From Streptomyces sp. SW4 (GTDB taxonomy: Bacteria > Actinomycetota > Actinomycetes > Streptomycetales > Streptomycetaceae), in contig QKWM01000001.1 in assembly GCA_003248315.1 (NCBI GenBank), positions 558,001-622,000 on the forward strand: a stretch of DNA of 64,000 nt. The letters are read 5' to 3'. Numbering within the stretch: position 1 is the first letter of the stretch; every line of letters begins with the position of its first letter. This document shows, piece by piece, positions 1-10,491 of the stretch. Made by a program: the position numbers and the translations under genes. The notes under the pieces were generated by a model. It searched no databases. It saw nothing but the letters and a program-made list of their open reading frames with translations, and was not told where the DNA came from.

Positions 1-2
1 GG

Positions 3-1032
3 GTCATCGGCGCCTACGACGTGCCCGCCGTGTGGACCCGCAGCGACGACCCCGGCCTCGCACGGCGGATCGTCGCCGCCGCCGAACGCACCCTCGCCGC
101 CCTCCGGCCGGCCCGGCGGCCGACGCGGCCCGCTGCCGGCTGCTGGCCACCGTCGCCGTGGAGTCGCGCGGCGTACGCTCCCCCGCGGCCCGCAGGCCGC
201 GGCCGAGGCCGAACGGATCGCGCGCCGCCTCGACGACCCGGCGCTGCTCGCCTTCGCCCTCGACGGCGCCTTCATGCAGTCCTGCACCCGCGCCGGACTC
301 GCCCCGCGCCGCGACGCGATCGGCGCCGAGCTGACCGCCCTCGCCGCCCGCCACCAACTGGTCACCTACGAGGTGCTGGGCCACCTGATCCGCGTCCAGG
401 CCCGTGCCGCCCTCGCCGACTTCACCACCGCCGAGGAGCACGCCCGGGCCGCCGACCGCCTGGCCGCACGCCACGAACTGCCGCTGGTGGCCGTGTTCAC
501 CGACGGGCACCGCGCACTGCGCCTGGCCGCCGAAGGCCCGCCCGACCGGGCCGCGGAGGCCTACCGGAGGACCGCCGCCCTGCTGGACGGCGCGGGCATG
601 CCCGGGGTGCGGCACGGCCTGCTGCCCCTCGCCCTGCTCGGCCTCGACCTGGCCCACGGGCGGCGACCGGACGTCGACCCCGACGCCGACTGGGGGCCCT
701 ACCTGCCCTGGGCCCGGCCGTTCGCCCTGCTCCGCCGCGGCCGCGACGCGGAGGCCCGCAGCGCCCTGCGATCCCTTCCGGAACCCCCGCCCGACCTGAT
801 GTACGAGGCGCTGTGCTGCGCCGAGGCCGCCCTCGCGCTGGAACTGGGCGAGCGGGACGCGCTGGAGCGCACCCACCGGCGGCTGCTGCCGGCCGCCGGC
901 CAACTCGCCGGAGCCGGCAGCGGATTCCTCACCTTCGGACCCGTCGACGGCTGGCTCGCCGCGCTCGCCCGGGCCCTGCACGACGACGCCGCCCCGGCCG
1001 GCCGGGGCGGGGAGGGCCGGCGGTTGCCGTGA
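3..1032 (+). CDS. C-terminal part of a SARP/AfsR-like regulator (5' truncated)
   Basis: Only the end of the gene lies in the window. The frame runs from base 3, changes near 105-120 and again near 165-185, then stays open to a TGA at 1030. The last 250 residues are an all-helical, Ala/Arg/Leu-rich solenoid with TPR-like spacing (for example around AEEHARAADRLAARHELP). This is typical of the C-terminal TPR/BTAD-like arm of large actinobacterial SARP or LuxR-type regulators. No DNA-binding or ATPase motif is inside the window, so the family is inferred from the C-terminal arm only. It could be another TPR-repeat regulator. Confidence 0.5.
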   Translation, partial: SSAPTTCPPCGPAATTPASHGGSSPPPNAPSPPSGRPGGRRGPLPAAGHRRRGVARRTLPRGPQAAAEAERIARRLDDPALLAFALDGAFMQSCTRAGLAPRRDAIGAELTALAARHQLVTYEVLGHLIRVQARAALADFTTAEEHARAADRLAARHELPLVAVFTDGHRALRLAAEGPPDRAAEAYRRTAALLDGAGMPGVRHGLLPLALLGLDLAHGRRPDVDPDADWGPYLPWARPFALLRRGRDAEARSALRSLPEPPPDLMYEALCCAEAALALELGERDALERTHRRLLPAAGQLAGAGSGFLTFGPVDGWLAALARALHDDAAPAGRGGEGRRLP

Positions 1033-1055
1033 CCGGCGCCGGGTACCCGGCGCGC

Positions 1056-1489
1056 ATGAAGTGGCGACAGGTGCAGGACGGCCCGTCCGCGGTGTACGTA
1101 CTCGTGCTCGACCCGGGGAGGAGCCCGTCGGCCGGATCACGGCCTTCGCCCGCGAGCACTCCCTCGGCGCCTCGCAGGTGACCGCCGTGGGCGCGTTCTC
1201 CGAGGCGGTGGTCGGCTGGTTCGACCGCGGGGCCAGGGACTACCGGCACATCCCGGTGGACGAGCAGTGCGAGGTGCTCTCGCTGCTCGGCGACATCGCC
1301 GTCGGCGACGACGGCCCGGTCCCGCACCTGCACGCCGTCCTCGGCCTGTCCGACGGCACCACCCGCGGCGGCCATCTGCTCTCCGGCCGGGTGTGGCCGA
1401 CCCTGGAGGTCGTGATCCGGGACAGCCCGGCAGAACTCGCCCGGACCCACCGGCCCGAGTTCGGCCTCGCGCTGATCGACCCGGGCTGA
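1056..1489 (+). CDS. PPC/DUF296 domain DNA-binding protein
   Basis: About 144 residues once one G is restored in the G-run near 1116. The start is ATG (MKWRQVQDG). The whole protein is a PPC (plant and prokaryote conserved, DUF296) domain. It carries the family's histidine clusters PHLHAVLG and GGHLL and an N-terminal GE-E/P turn (LDPGEEPVGRI). Bacterial PPC proteins form trimers; their cellular role is poorly defined and some bind DNA. It sits 24 bases after the SARP-like gene and is probably cotranscribed with it. Confidence 0.8.
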
Positions 1490-1600
1490 TCCGGAGCCGT
1501 CCGGCGCGCACGTTCGGGCGGAGGCGCCCCGGGTACCCGAAGCCCTCTGGCACGAGGACCGCAGGCCCTTTGGCACGAGGAGGGGACGGAGGAACACGAG

Positions 1601-2613
1601 ATGTCTGCGCCGGCAGGAACACCCACCGCGCACCAGGACCGCCGCGCCCCCGCCCGCACCGCGCGGCTGCGCACCCGCATCCCCGAACCCGACGAGGAAC
1701 CCGACCTGCTCGGCCAGTACCTGGCGCAGATCGGCGCCACCCCCCTGCTGACCGCCGAGGACGAGGTACGGCTCGCCCAGCGCATGGAGGCCGGCATCGC
1801 CGCCCAGGAGGAACTGGAACGGGCCGACGCCGGGGAGCCCCCGCCGTCCCCCGGGGAACGCCGCGCACTGGCCGAGGCCGTCCGCGACGGGCAGGCCGCC
1901 AAGGACCACATGGTGCGCGCCAACCTCCGGCTCGTGGTGTCCATGGCCAAGCGGCACGCGCACCGGGGCCTGCCCCTGCTGGACGTCATCCAGGAGGGCA
2001 ACCTCGGCCTGATCCGGGCGGTCGAGAAGTTCGACCACACCAAGGGCTTCAAGTTCTCCACGTACGCCACCTGGTGGATCCGGCAGGCCATCGAACGGGG
2101 CCTGGCGACGCACGCCCGGACCGTGCGGCTGCCGATGCACGTCGTGGAGCAGCTCCAGAAGCTCGCCAAGGTCGAGCGGAAGCTGCGCGCGAGCCTGGAC
2201 CGCGAACCGACGGCCGAGGAGGTGGCCGAGGCGAGCGGCGTCCCCGCCGACAAGGTGGACTGGCTGCGCCGGGTCGGGCGGGACGCGGTCAGCCTGGACA
2301 CCCCGGTGGACGAGACCGGGGAGACCGTGGTCGGCGACCTGATCGCCGACACGGAGGTCCTCCAGGCCCCCGAGGTCGCCGAGTACCAGGCACTGGCGGA
2401 GGAACTGCGGGAGGCCGTCGGGACGCTTCCGCCCCGCGAGTCCCTGATCCTCAGCCTCCGCTACGGTCTGCACGACGGGCACCCCCGCACCCTCCAGCAG
2501 GTCGCCGCCCACGTCGGCCTCACCCGGGAACGCGTCCGCCAGCTGGAGAAGGCCTCGCTCGCCCATCTCCGCGCCCCGAGAACCGGGAGCGCCTGCTCGA
2601 CTGGGCGAGCTGA
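1601..2613 (+). CDS. Group 2 sigma-70 factor, HrdA/C/D-like
   Basis: Primary-like RNA polymerase sigma factor of about 337 residues. Region 1.2 is at about 30-60 (LLGQYLAQIG). Region 2 is at about 105-170, with the core-binding and -10 recognition helix KFSTYATWWIRQAIERG. Region 3 follows, and region 4 (RERVRQLEKASL) is near the end. The long region 1.1 extension of HrdB is absent, which points to a non-essential group 2 factor. The frame changes near 2575; one C restored in the CCCC run gives the normal ending ENRERLLDWAS. About 110 bases of untranslated sequence with an AGGAGGGGACGG-like purine stretch precede the start. Confidence 0.9.
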
Positions 2614-2700
2614 CCCGCCCCCTGCCGCCCCGGACCGCGGGGCCACCGGTGTCAGGGGCCAGGGCCGCCGGTGTCAGGGGCCGGGAGGGGACGCGGTCCG

Positions 2701-4146
2701 TCAGGGGCGGGACGCGGTGCCGATGCGCAGCCGGGCGCCCTGCCGCAGCAGTTCGCGCTGCACCAGCCGGTAGGGGACGCCCCGCGGCCCGTGGCCGTGC
2801 CGCACGGTCATCGCCGCGGCCACGCCCGCCGCCTGCCCGGTCGCCATCGCGATCGGCATCACCCGGTACGACGAGTGCGCCACGTGCGTCCCCGAGATGC
2901 ACCGGCCGGCGACCAGCAGCCGGTCGGTGCCGCGCGGGACGAGGCACCGCATCGGGATGTCGTAGAAGCTGCCGGTCGGCACCCGCTTCAGGACGGTGCC
3001 GCTGCCGCGCGGGTTGTGGATGTCGATCGGGTAGGCGCCGTGCGCGACGACGTCCGGGAAGGTGCGCGCGGCGAGGATGTCGTGGCCGGTGAGCTGGTAG
3101 TCGCCGAGCACCCGCCGGGTCTCGCGCACCCCGATGTGGGTGCCGCTCTGCACCACGTAGGACTCCTCGAAGCCGGGGACCCGGGTGCGCAGGAACCGGT
3201 CGATCTGCGCCAGCTGGCGGCGGGCCGTGTACTCGGCCCGGGTCAGGTCCCACACGCTGGTGCCGAGCACCCGGTTCACCCGGGTGCTGTTGACGGCGAC
3301 CTCGCGCGGATGCGGCGTGGCGAAGAACAGGATGTCCTCGCGCGGCAGCCGCAGATCGCCGTCCGCGCGGGCCTCCTCGATCAGGTCCCACAGGCCGTGC
3401 ACGCCCCGCCATTGGTCGGGGTGGGCGCGCACGTAGTCGGCGAAGTCCGGCCGGGCGAAGTCCGCGACGCGGAACATCAGCGTCATCGGCTGCACCAGCC
3501 CGTCCTCCTTGCGGCCGATCTCGTACGACGCCCCGCACGCCGCCGCCACGTCGCCGTCGCCGGTGCCGTCCACGACCACACCGGCGTCGATCACCACCGG
3601 ACCGGACTTGGTCTCGAAGACCACCCGCCAGCCGGAGCCGTCGTCCAGCGGCAGCGCGCCGGAGGCGAAGGAGTGGAACAGCATCCGCACACCGGCCTCG
3701 TCCAGCATGTCCAGCAGCACCAGCTTGAACAGCTCCGGATCGAAGGGCACCGTGTACCCGGTCTTCGGCGACGGCGGCAGGCAGCCGCCGCGTCCGGTGA
3801 GCCGGTCCAGCAGCCGCCACAGCACCCCCGCGACCACCGGCTCGCCCTCGCCGTGGTCGGTGGGCAGCAGCCGGGAGTCCTCGCCGGTCTCGGTGAAGGT
3901 GGCCTGCTTGTGCTCGTTGTGGAACGACATCAGCGGCATCACCAGCGCCACCGTCGCGTTGCCGCCGAGGAAGCCGTAGCGCTCGACGAGCACCACGTCG
4001 GCGCCCGCCTCGGCGGCGCCGACCGCGGCGGCGAACCCGGCCGGGCCGCCGCCCACCACCAGCACGTCGCAGCTGCCCCCGTGCCGGGCGTCGCGCGGCG
4101 GCAGTGTGACCGTGCGGGTCTCGCGGGGCTCCTTCAGGATCGGCAT
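2701..4146 (-). CDS. FAD-dependent oxidoreductase (FAD_oxidored family)
   Basis: Intact, 481 residues. The N-terminal Rossmann dinucleotide-binding motif VVGGGPAGFAAAVGAAEAG (about 29-47) is followed by an FLGGNATV turn. A C-terminal FAD contact region (LLVAGRCISGTHVAHSSYR, about 425) matches the FAD_oxidored/GidA-like fold used by many tricarballylate- or fumarate-reductase-like proteins of unknown substrate. It is downstream of the pyruvyl-transferase gene with about 100 bases between, so the two probably share an operon. The substrate cannot be told from sequence. Confidence 0.8.
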   Translation of the reverse strand: MPILKEPRETRTVTLPPRDARHGGSCDVLVVGGGPAGFAAAVGAAEAGADVVLVERYGFLGGNATVALVMPLMSFHNEHKQATFTETGEDSRLLPTDHGEGEPVVAGVLWRLLDRLTGRGGCLPPSPKTGYTVPFDPELFKLVLLDMLDEAGVRMLFHSFASGALPLDDGSGWRVVFETKSGPVVIDAGVVVDGTGDGDVAAACGASYEIGRKEDGLVQPMTLMFRVADFARPDFADYVRAHPDQWRGVHGLWDLIEEARADGDLRLPREDILFFATPHPREVAVNSTRVNRVLGTSVWDLTRAEYTARRQLAQIDRFLRTRVPGFEESYVVQSGTHIGVRETRRVLGDYQLTGHDILAARTFPDVVAHGAYPIDIHNPRGSGTVLKRVPTGSFYDIPMRCLVPRGTDRLLVAGRCISGTHVAHSSYRVMPIAMATGQAAGVAAAMTVRHGHGPRGVPYRLVQRELLRQGARLRIGTASRP

Positions 4147-4251
4147 CGGATCCCCCTCCCGGCCGCGGCCCGCCTCGGGCTCCCGGCCGCGGTCCGCTTC
4201 CGGCCGCCGGCTGCGGCACGCCTCGGCTGCTCGGCATCGGTCCCCCTCGCG

Positions 4252-5467
4252 TCAGGCGTGCAGCGGCCGCGGCTCGGCGGCGTACGGCAGGTCCCGCCCG
4301 TGCTCCTGCGCCCTCCGGCCGCCGCCGATCTCGTCCAGCAGGGAGCCGCAGCGCGCACAGGTCTCCCGCGCGGTCTCCGTCAGCTCCCGCATCCGCGTGC
4401 GCAGATCGTCGCGGCGCTGCGGGTACTCGTCCCAGAGCCGGTCCACCTCCGCCAGCAGCAGCCCCGCCTGCTCCCGGGCGACACCCACCAGGGCCGGGGC
4501 GCCGAGCCGACGCGCGAAGTCGAAGACCTTCCCGGAGTACGGCAGCGGCAGCACCGGCACGCCCGTCAGCGCCGCGAAGATCACGAAGTGCAGCCGCATG
4601 CCGACGGCCAGCTCCAGATGGCGCATCAGCCCGAGGACCTGACCGGGGCTGTAGTCGCCGTGCAGGATCCGCCCCTTGTCCGGCGCGGTCATGTGGGACA
4701 GCACGGCGTGCGCGTGCCGGACGTCGTGCCGCTCCATCGGCAGGAACACCACGTGCGCGTCCAGGCGCCGCACCAGGAAGTCGGCGACGTCGGCGAGGAG
4801 CGCGTGGTAGTCGCCCTCGTCCAGCTTCTCGGCCGCCCGGCCCGGCTCCCGCACCGACATGCCCACCAGCCGGGCCTCCGTCGGCACGCCCTCGTCGCGC
4901 ATCATCGCCTCGGTGAACGGCTCCGGCCGCAGCAGCAGCGCCGGGTCGGCGGTCACCGTGACCTCGCGTTCCAGACCGACCTCCTCGAGGACCAGCTTGG
5001 ACTCCTCGTCGCGCACCGCCACGTCGTCCATGTCGGCCAGCACGGTGCGCACCGCCTCCCGGTCCTCCGCCTCCCGCAGCGGGCCGGCGCCGACCGCGTA
5101 GGCGAACGTCGGGACGTCCCGGTCCTGCGCGGCCCGCACGAGCCGCAGATAGCGCCGTGCCTCCCCGTCGTAGAGGATGCCGCCGCCGCCCAGCACCAGC
5201 AGGTCGAGGCCGGGCAGCACGTCCAGGACCCGGTTGCGGCTCACGCCCTCCCAGTCCACCACCTCGTCGGCCTCGGCGTGATGGGCGCGGGTGTGCTCGG
5301 CGTTGCGGCTGAACACGACCAGGTGGGCGTCCGGCCGGTGGACCCGCAGACAGGCCAGGACACAGGTCAGGATCGCCTCGTCGCCGATGTTGAAACCGCC
5401 GTACGAGCCGAGCACGCCGATGCGCGGGCCCGGCCGGGCGGGCCGCGGATGGAAGGGCAGTGGTCAT
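4252..5467 (-). CDS. Polysaccharide pyruvyl transferase family protein
   Basis: About 390 residues. The N-terminal LGSYGGFNIGDEAIL is the hallmark nucleotide/PEP-binding turn of CsaB/WcaK-type pyruvyl transferases. GGGGILYDGE (about 75) and VGMRLHFVIFAALTGVPVLPLPYSGK (about 270-300) are the other family blocks. The enzyme is expected to add ketal pyruvate to a cell-surface glycan. The start is uncertain: ATG 5467 has a GGGAG stretch upstream but needs a frame change. GTG 5415 begins directly at LGSYGG. A short direct-repeat spacer (4150-4240) separates it from the FAD oxidoreductase. Confidence 0.8.
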
Positions 5468-5688
5468 CCGGGAACTCCCGTCACGTTCACGGCCGGCAGG
5501 GCGCCGGGGGTCGGCGCGGAACGAGCGGCCCCGCGCTGGGTGCCGGGTTGCCTGCGGCGCCCGTCCGGAAACACCGGTTGCTCCCTTCGGGTGAGACGGC
5601 CGCGGCGGGCCGGGCCCGGCATCGGAACGCGGCGGGGAGGGTACGCGGGCGGCGCGGGGGACGCGCGGCACGAAGGAGGCGCGCCATC

Positions 5689-6342
5689 ATGCGGTACCAC
5701 GACCGCCGGCAGGCCGGACGGGCGCTGGCCGGGGAGCTGCGGGCGCTGCGGGAGGCCGGCGGTCTGCCGGACCCCGTGCTGGTCCTGGCCCTGCCCCGGG
5801 GCGGCGTCGCCGTGGCCCGGGAGGTCGCCGGCGCACTCGGCGCCCCGCTCGACGTGCTCGTCGTACGGAAGATCGGCGCGCCGTTCCAGGAGGAGTACGG
5901 CGTCGGCGCCATCGCCGGGACGACGAGCCGGTCTACGACGCGCGCGCCGTGGCCGGACTGGGGCTGGACGAGGCCGGCCTCGCGCCCGTCGTCGACCGCG
6001 AGCGGGCGGAGCTCAGGCGCCGGGAACGCCGCTACCGCCAGGCCGTCCCGCCCCGAGGTGCGCGGCCGGACCGTGGTGGTCGTCGACGACGGCCTGGCCA
6101 CCGGCTCCACGGCCCGGGCGGCCCTGCGCTCCCTGCGACGCCGGGAGCCCGGCCGTCTGGTCCTCGCCGTACCGGTGGGCGCGCCGGAGACGGTGGCCGC
6201 GATGCGGACGGAGGCGGACGAGGTGGTCTGCCCCCACACCCCCGACGCCTTCACGGCCGTCGGCCTCTGGTACGAGAACTTCGACCAGCTGACCGACGAG
6301 GACGTCCTGCGGGCCCTCCCGTCACCGAACACCCCGGACTGA
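5689..6342 (+). CDS. Phosphoribosyltransferase-domain protein
   Basis: About 217 residues. A strong ribosome site (GAAGGAGGC, 5672-5680) fixes the ATG at 5689. The PRPP-binding loop VVVVDDGLATGSTARAAL (about 125-143) and the N-terminal LALPRGGVAVAREVA block define a type I PRTase fold. This stand-alone family is annotated as phosphoribosyltransferase or putative hydrolase and its reaction is unknown. The segment between about 5930 and 6050 is read in another frame (…GLGLDEAGLAPVVDRERAEL…), so two frame changes flank it. The first is explained by one lost G in a GGG run. Confidence 0.8.
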   Translation: MRYHDRRQAGRALAGELRALREAGGLPDPVLVLALPRGGVAVAREVAGALGAPLDVLVVRKIGAPFQEEYGVGAIAGTTSRSTTRAPWPDWGWTRPASRPSSTASGRSSGAGNAATARPSRPEVRGRTVVVVDDGLATGSTARAALRSLRRREPGRLVLAVPVGAPETVAAMRTEADEVVCPHTPDAFTAVGLWYENFDQLTDEDVLRALPSPNTPD

Positions 6343-6823
6343 ACACCCGAAACCCCGGCACCCTGAAAAGGACCCGGCGGCGACAAGGCGCGCGGCGAAC
6401 TGCGCGCCCAGCCACGCCTGACCCGCAGCCGGCCGGCCCACCGCAGCCCCTTCCTCCCCGGCGTGCACCGAAAACGGGCCCGGCCGGAACGCCCCGAAGG
6501 GGGCGCGGGGAACTGCGCGCCCAGCCACCCCCGACCCGCAGCGGCCGGAACAACCGCACCCCTTTCCCTGCCCGGCGTGCACCGAGAACGGGGCCCGGCC
6601 GGAACGCCGACAAGGGGCGCGGGGAACTGCGCGCCCAGCCACCCCCGCCCCGCACCGGCCGGAACAACCGCACCCCTTTCCCTGCCCGGCGTGCACCGAG
6701 AACGGGGCCCGGCCGGAACGCCGACAAGGGGCGCGGGGAACTGCGCGACCAGCCACCCCCGACCCGCAGCCGGCCGGCCCACCGCAACCCACCCCACCCC
6801 GGGCCGCCCTCCGCAGACCCGTC
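6343..6823. repeat. Tandem repeat block, about 113-114-bp period, four copies
   Basis: A core GGGGCGCGGGGAACTGCGCG recurs with its GAAC at 6397, 6510, 6624 and 6738 (spacings 113, 114, 114). Each core is followed by a conserved CAGCCAC tract, a CGACCCGCAGCCGGCC tract and a CCGGCGTGCACCGA(G/A)AACGGG tract. Copies 2 and 3 are nearly identical; copy 1 is diverged and copy 4 is cut short. The block fills the space between two convergent genes. Very similar GGGAACTGCGCG elements are widespread between Streptomyces genes, often at gene ends. I see no coding potential in it. Confidence 0.9.
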
Positions 6824-8009
6824 TCAGACCACCCCGTCCGCCCGCAGCACCGCGACATCGGCCGCCGACCACCCCAGGTCGGCAAGAATCGCATCGGTGT
6901 GCTCCCCGACATCCGGCACGGCGTCCATCCGCACCGGCACACCCACCAGGTCGGCCGGCGGCAGCAGCGCCTCCACCGTCGCACCGCCCGGCACGCCCAC
7001 CTCCCGCCAGCGCCCCGGGCGGCCAGCACCGGGTGGTCCAGGAACGCGGCGACGTCGTTGACCCGGCGCAGGCGACCCCGATGCGCCGCAGCTCCTCCAG
7101 GAGCTCCGCGCTGCCGGACCGGGCACAGCGCGCGGCGACCAGCGCGTCCAGTTCCTCCCGGTGGGCGACCCGGTCCGCCCCCGTGGCGAACCGCGGATCA
7201 CCGGTCAGCTCCGGCCGCCCGAGGAACTCCGCGCACAGCGCCGCCCACTCCCGTTCGTTCTGGACCGAGAACAGCACCTCCTTGCCGTCGGCGGCCCGGA
7301 ACGCGCCGTAGGGCGCGATGGTGGCGTGCCGGGTGCCCAGCCGCGGGGGCTGTCCGCCGCCGTAGCGGGTGTAGTAGGCGGGCTGGCCCATCCACTCCGC
7401 GAGCGCCTCGAAGAGCGAGACCTCCACGGGGTGGGCCTCGCCGGTCGTCGCCCGCGTGTACAGCGCGGTGAGGATGCCGCTGTAGGCGTACATCCCGGCG
7501 GCGATGTCGGCGACGGAGATCCCGACGCGGGCGGTCTCCTCGGGCGTCCCGGTGAGCGACACCAGCCCCGTCTGGCACTGCACCAGCAGGTCGTACGCCT
7601 TGCGGTCGGCCCATGGACCGCTGGTGCCGTACCCGGAGATGGTGCAGGGGACGAGCCGCGGCAGCCGCCCGGTCAGCTCGGCGGCGCCGAGCCCGAGCCG
7701 GTCGGCGGCGCCCGGCGCGAGGTTCTGGACGAAGACGTCGGCGCGTTCCAGGAGCCGGTCCAGGATCTCCCTGCCCCGCGGGTCCTTCAGATCCAGGGTG
7801 AGGGACTCCTTGGACCGGTTCAGCCACACGAAGTAGCTGGACTGCCCGTGCACGGCCCGGTCGTAGCGGCGGGCGAAGTCGCCGTCGCCCGGGCGTTCCA
7901 CCTTGATGACGCGCGCCCCGAGGTCGGCGAGCTGCCGGGTGGCGTAGGGCGCAGCCACCGCCTGCTCGAGACTGACCACCGTGACCCCGGACAGGGGAAG
8001 CCGCTGCAC
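6824..8009 (-). CDS. CaiB/BaiF (class III) CoA-transferase
   Basis: About 395 residues after restoring two bases. GTG start at 8009 with an AGGAG site. The N-terminal LSGVTVVSLEQAVAAPYATRQLADLGARVIKVERPGDGDFAR block carries the family's CoA-binding start. LNRSKESLTLDLK and the catalytic-Asp region SYDLLVQ-like AYDLLVQCQTGL (about 150) follow. It would move CoA between carboxylic acids. Frame changes at about 7075 and 7015 lie in C and G runs; the corrected tail reads VNDVAAFLDHPVLAARGRW and ends in LRADGVV. The acyl substrate is unknown. Confidence 0.88.
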
Positions 8010-8159
8010 GCTCGTGTCTCCTGCCGCCGGGCCGGGCGCCCGCCGCCGGGTTCGGCCGGGCGGCCTTGCGCTCAGCTTTCTACGGCCCCGTCCCGGCCCT
8101 GTCAACGGCCGCCCCGCCCTCACCTGCGCGTTCGCGGCCGTTCCCGGCCCGCCCGGCGG

Positions 8160-9130
8160 TCAGCGGACGAGCAGCCTGCGCAGCCAGTCCAGCCGGGCGG
8201 CGCGGGCCGCCCGGGTGAGGGCGGCGCCGGGGGCGAGACCGTCGAAGCCGTGGAACCCCCGGGCCAGACGTGGAGTTCTGCGACGCCGCCGGCCTGCCAG
8301 ATCCGTGTGGCGTAGCCGACGACCTCGTCGCGGAAGGTCTCCGCCGAACCGACGTCGAGGAAGGCCGGCGGCAGCCCGGACAGGTCCTCCGCCCGGGCCG
8401 GAGCCGCGTAGGCGGGCACGTCGGACCGCCCCGCAGGTCGCCGAGGAACGCGGTCCAGGCGGTCTCGTTGGCCGAGCGGTCCCACAGCCCCCGGCCGGAC
8501 ATCTGCCGCGCCGACGGCGAGTCGTTGCGGTCGTCGAGCATCGGGACAGCAGCACCTGGGCGAAGGGCCGGGGACCTCGCCGGTCCCGGGCGAGCAGGGC
8601 CAGCGCGGCGCACAGCCCGCCGCCCGCGCTGCTGCCCGCGGCGACGATCCGGCCGGGGTCGGCGCCGATCTGCGCCGCGTGCCCGGCGAGCCACAGCAGC
8701 CCGGCGTACACGTCGTCCACCGCCGCCGGGTACGGATGCTCCGGCGCCAGCCGGTACTCGACCGACACGACGACCGCGTCCAGCTCCGACGCCCACTCCA
8801 GCGGCACCTCGACCCCGGTCCGGCGGGTGCCGAGGACCATGCCGCCGCCGTGCGCGTAGTAGAGGACGGGGAGCGGGCCCGGTGTACGCGGAGCGGCCGG
8901 CCGGCAGATCAGCAGGGTGACGTCCGGTCCGCCCGGCGGGCCGGGCACGCGCCGGTCCTCCACCGTGAACCTTCCGCCGAGTGTCAGGTCCTGGCCGGCG
9001 AGGAGGTCCAGACCGGGATGCCGGCGCGCCTCGGCGATGTCCCGGGCGGTGAGGCCGGGGCGGCGTCGGGGCCCAGCGACTCCAGCGCGGCGGCCAGTTC
9101 CGGGTCGAACGGGGGCGGGACCTGCGGCAT
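8160..9130 (-). CDS. Alpha/beta hydrolase, HSL-type esterase/lipase
   Basis: About 324 residues after about four one-base corrections (near 9060, 8545, 8430 and 8270). ATG 9130 follows a GGAGGAGAAG site. It has the oxyanion-hole motif HGGGMVLG (about 85), the nucleophile elbow GSSAGGG (about 165) and the C-terminal catalytic His in GGFHGFD. The Asp is in the DVGSAETFRDE region. This is the hormone-sensitive-lipase family (Abhydrolase_3), acting on short acyl esters. It is read in the same direction as the CoA-transferase, with 150 bases between. Confidence 0.82.
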
Positions 9131-9216
9131 CGCTTCTCCTCCACACGGGCCGCGGCGGTGTCCGCGGCCCGTCCATGATCGCTCCGCCGGCGGCTTCGGC
9201 GCCGCCGTACGCCGGC

Positions 9217-9426
9217 TCACCGCACGGGGTGCGCCGGGGCGGGGCGGCTGCGGGAGACCACGCGGGCGCCGCGGCCGTCGTCGACCCGCATCTGCAGCGA
9301 GCCGCAGGCGCAGCGGGCCCAGACCGTGTGTCCCGTCGCGGTGGCGTGCCGCGACACCACCTGGAAGGGATCGGCACCGTCCGGCCATCCGCAGTGCGGG
9401 CACGCGGCACCGGTCGTGCTGGTCAT
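9217..9426 (-). CDS. Small zinc-ribbon protein, 69 aa
   Basis: An intact short gene with a GAGGAG ribosome site 7 bases before ATG 9426. Two cysteine knuckles, CPHCGW (about residues 9-14) and CACG (about 39-42), frame a compact zinc-ribbon fold. The tail is basic and Pro-rich. It is divergent from the LysR gene across about 160 bases, a usual arrangement for a LysR target. The function is unknown. Confidence 0.65.
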   Translation of the reverse strand: MTSTTGAACPHCGWPDGADPFQVVSRHATATGHTVWARCACGSLQMRVDDGRGARVVSRSRPAPAHPVR

Positions 9427-9588
9427 GGCGACTCCTCGTACGTCGTGGATGCTGGTCGTCGGCGTGGTGCGACCGGCCCGGCGCCGTACGGCGTGGCGGG
9501 CGGCCGCCGCGACACGACCAAGGGTGCGATGCCGGGTCCGTGCACGTCCAGGTTGACTTTGTGGACGGCACCGTGAAGCGTGGACTTC

Positions 9589-10491
9589 ATGATTGACCTC
9601 CGCCGGCTCCACGTCCTGCGGGCGGTCGCCCACTACGGCACGGTCACCGCCGCCGCCCGCGCCCTGCACTTCACCCCGTCCGCCGCCTCGCAGCAGATCC
9701 GGCAGCTCGCCCGCGACCTGGGCGTGGACCTGCTGGAGCCGCAGGGCCGGGGCGTCCGGCTGACCCCGGCCGCCGAGAGCCTGCTGGCGCACGCCGACGC
9801 CATCGAGGCCCGCTGGGCCGAGGCCGAGCTCGACCTGCGCGCCGGTCAGGGAACTCCGGCCGGGCCGCTGCACGTCACCGGTTTCCCGGTGGCCGTCTCG
9901 GTGCTGCTCGCGCCGATGGCCGCCCGGCTGCGCGAACGGCACCCGCGGCTGTCCGTCCGCATCCGGGAGGCGGGCGTACCGGAGAGCTTCGACCTGTTGT
10001 TCGAGGGGTGACGGAGCTGGCGGTGGTGGAGGCGACCCCGGGCAACCCGCCGCTGGGCGACGCCCGGTTCGACCAGCGGCCGCTGCTCGACGACCCGTTC
10101 GACCTGGTCGTCGCCGACGGCCATCCGCTCGCGGGACGGGACCGCGTGGACCTGGCGGACGCGGCGCACGAGCCGTGGATCGCCCCGTGCCGGAGAGCCC
10201 GTGCCGGCCGCACGTGATGTCGGCGTGCGGCGCCGCCGGTTTCACCCCCGACGTGGTCCATCACGCCCTGGACTGGAACGTCACCGCGCATCTCGTCGCC
10301 CAGCGGCTGGGTGTCGCCCTGATCCCGCGGCTGGCCCACATCCCCCGCACCTGCCCGTCACCCGGGTGCGGTGCACGCGTCGTCCCCACCGCAAGCTGCT
10401 CACCTGCACGCGCCGCGGCGGCCACCGGCGTCCCGCGGTCGCCGCCGCCCTGGAGGAACTGCGCACGCTGGCGCCGACGGCGGTGGCCTAG
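9589..10491 (+). CDS. LysR-family transcriptional regulator
   Basis: The N-terminal winged helix is clear: MIDLRRLHVLRAVAHYGTVT then ALHFTPSAASQQIRQLARDLGV (residues 1-60). The effector-binding half is split over three frames, changing near 10005, 10190 and 10360. The restored pieces (VVEATPG…DPFDLVVADGHPLAG…ALDWNVTAHLVAQRLGVALIPRLA) are a standard LysR substrate domain. An in-frame ATG at 9580 is also possible. It is divergent from the zinc-ribbon gene. Confidence 0.8.

Noticed and set aside
929-5671. 1,580-codon minus-strand open frame
   Set aside because: It is a GC-rich shadow that crosses a sigma factor, a PPC gene and the true FAD/pyruvyl-transferase genes. Its own protein is low-complexity Arg/Gly/Ala/Pro.
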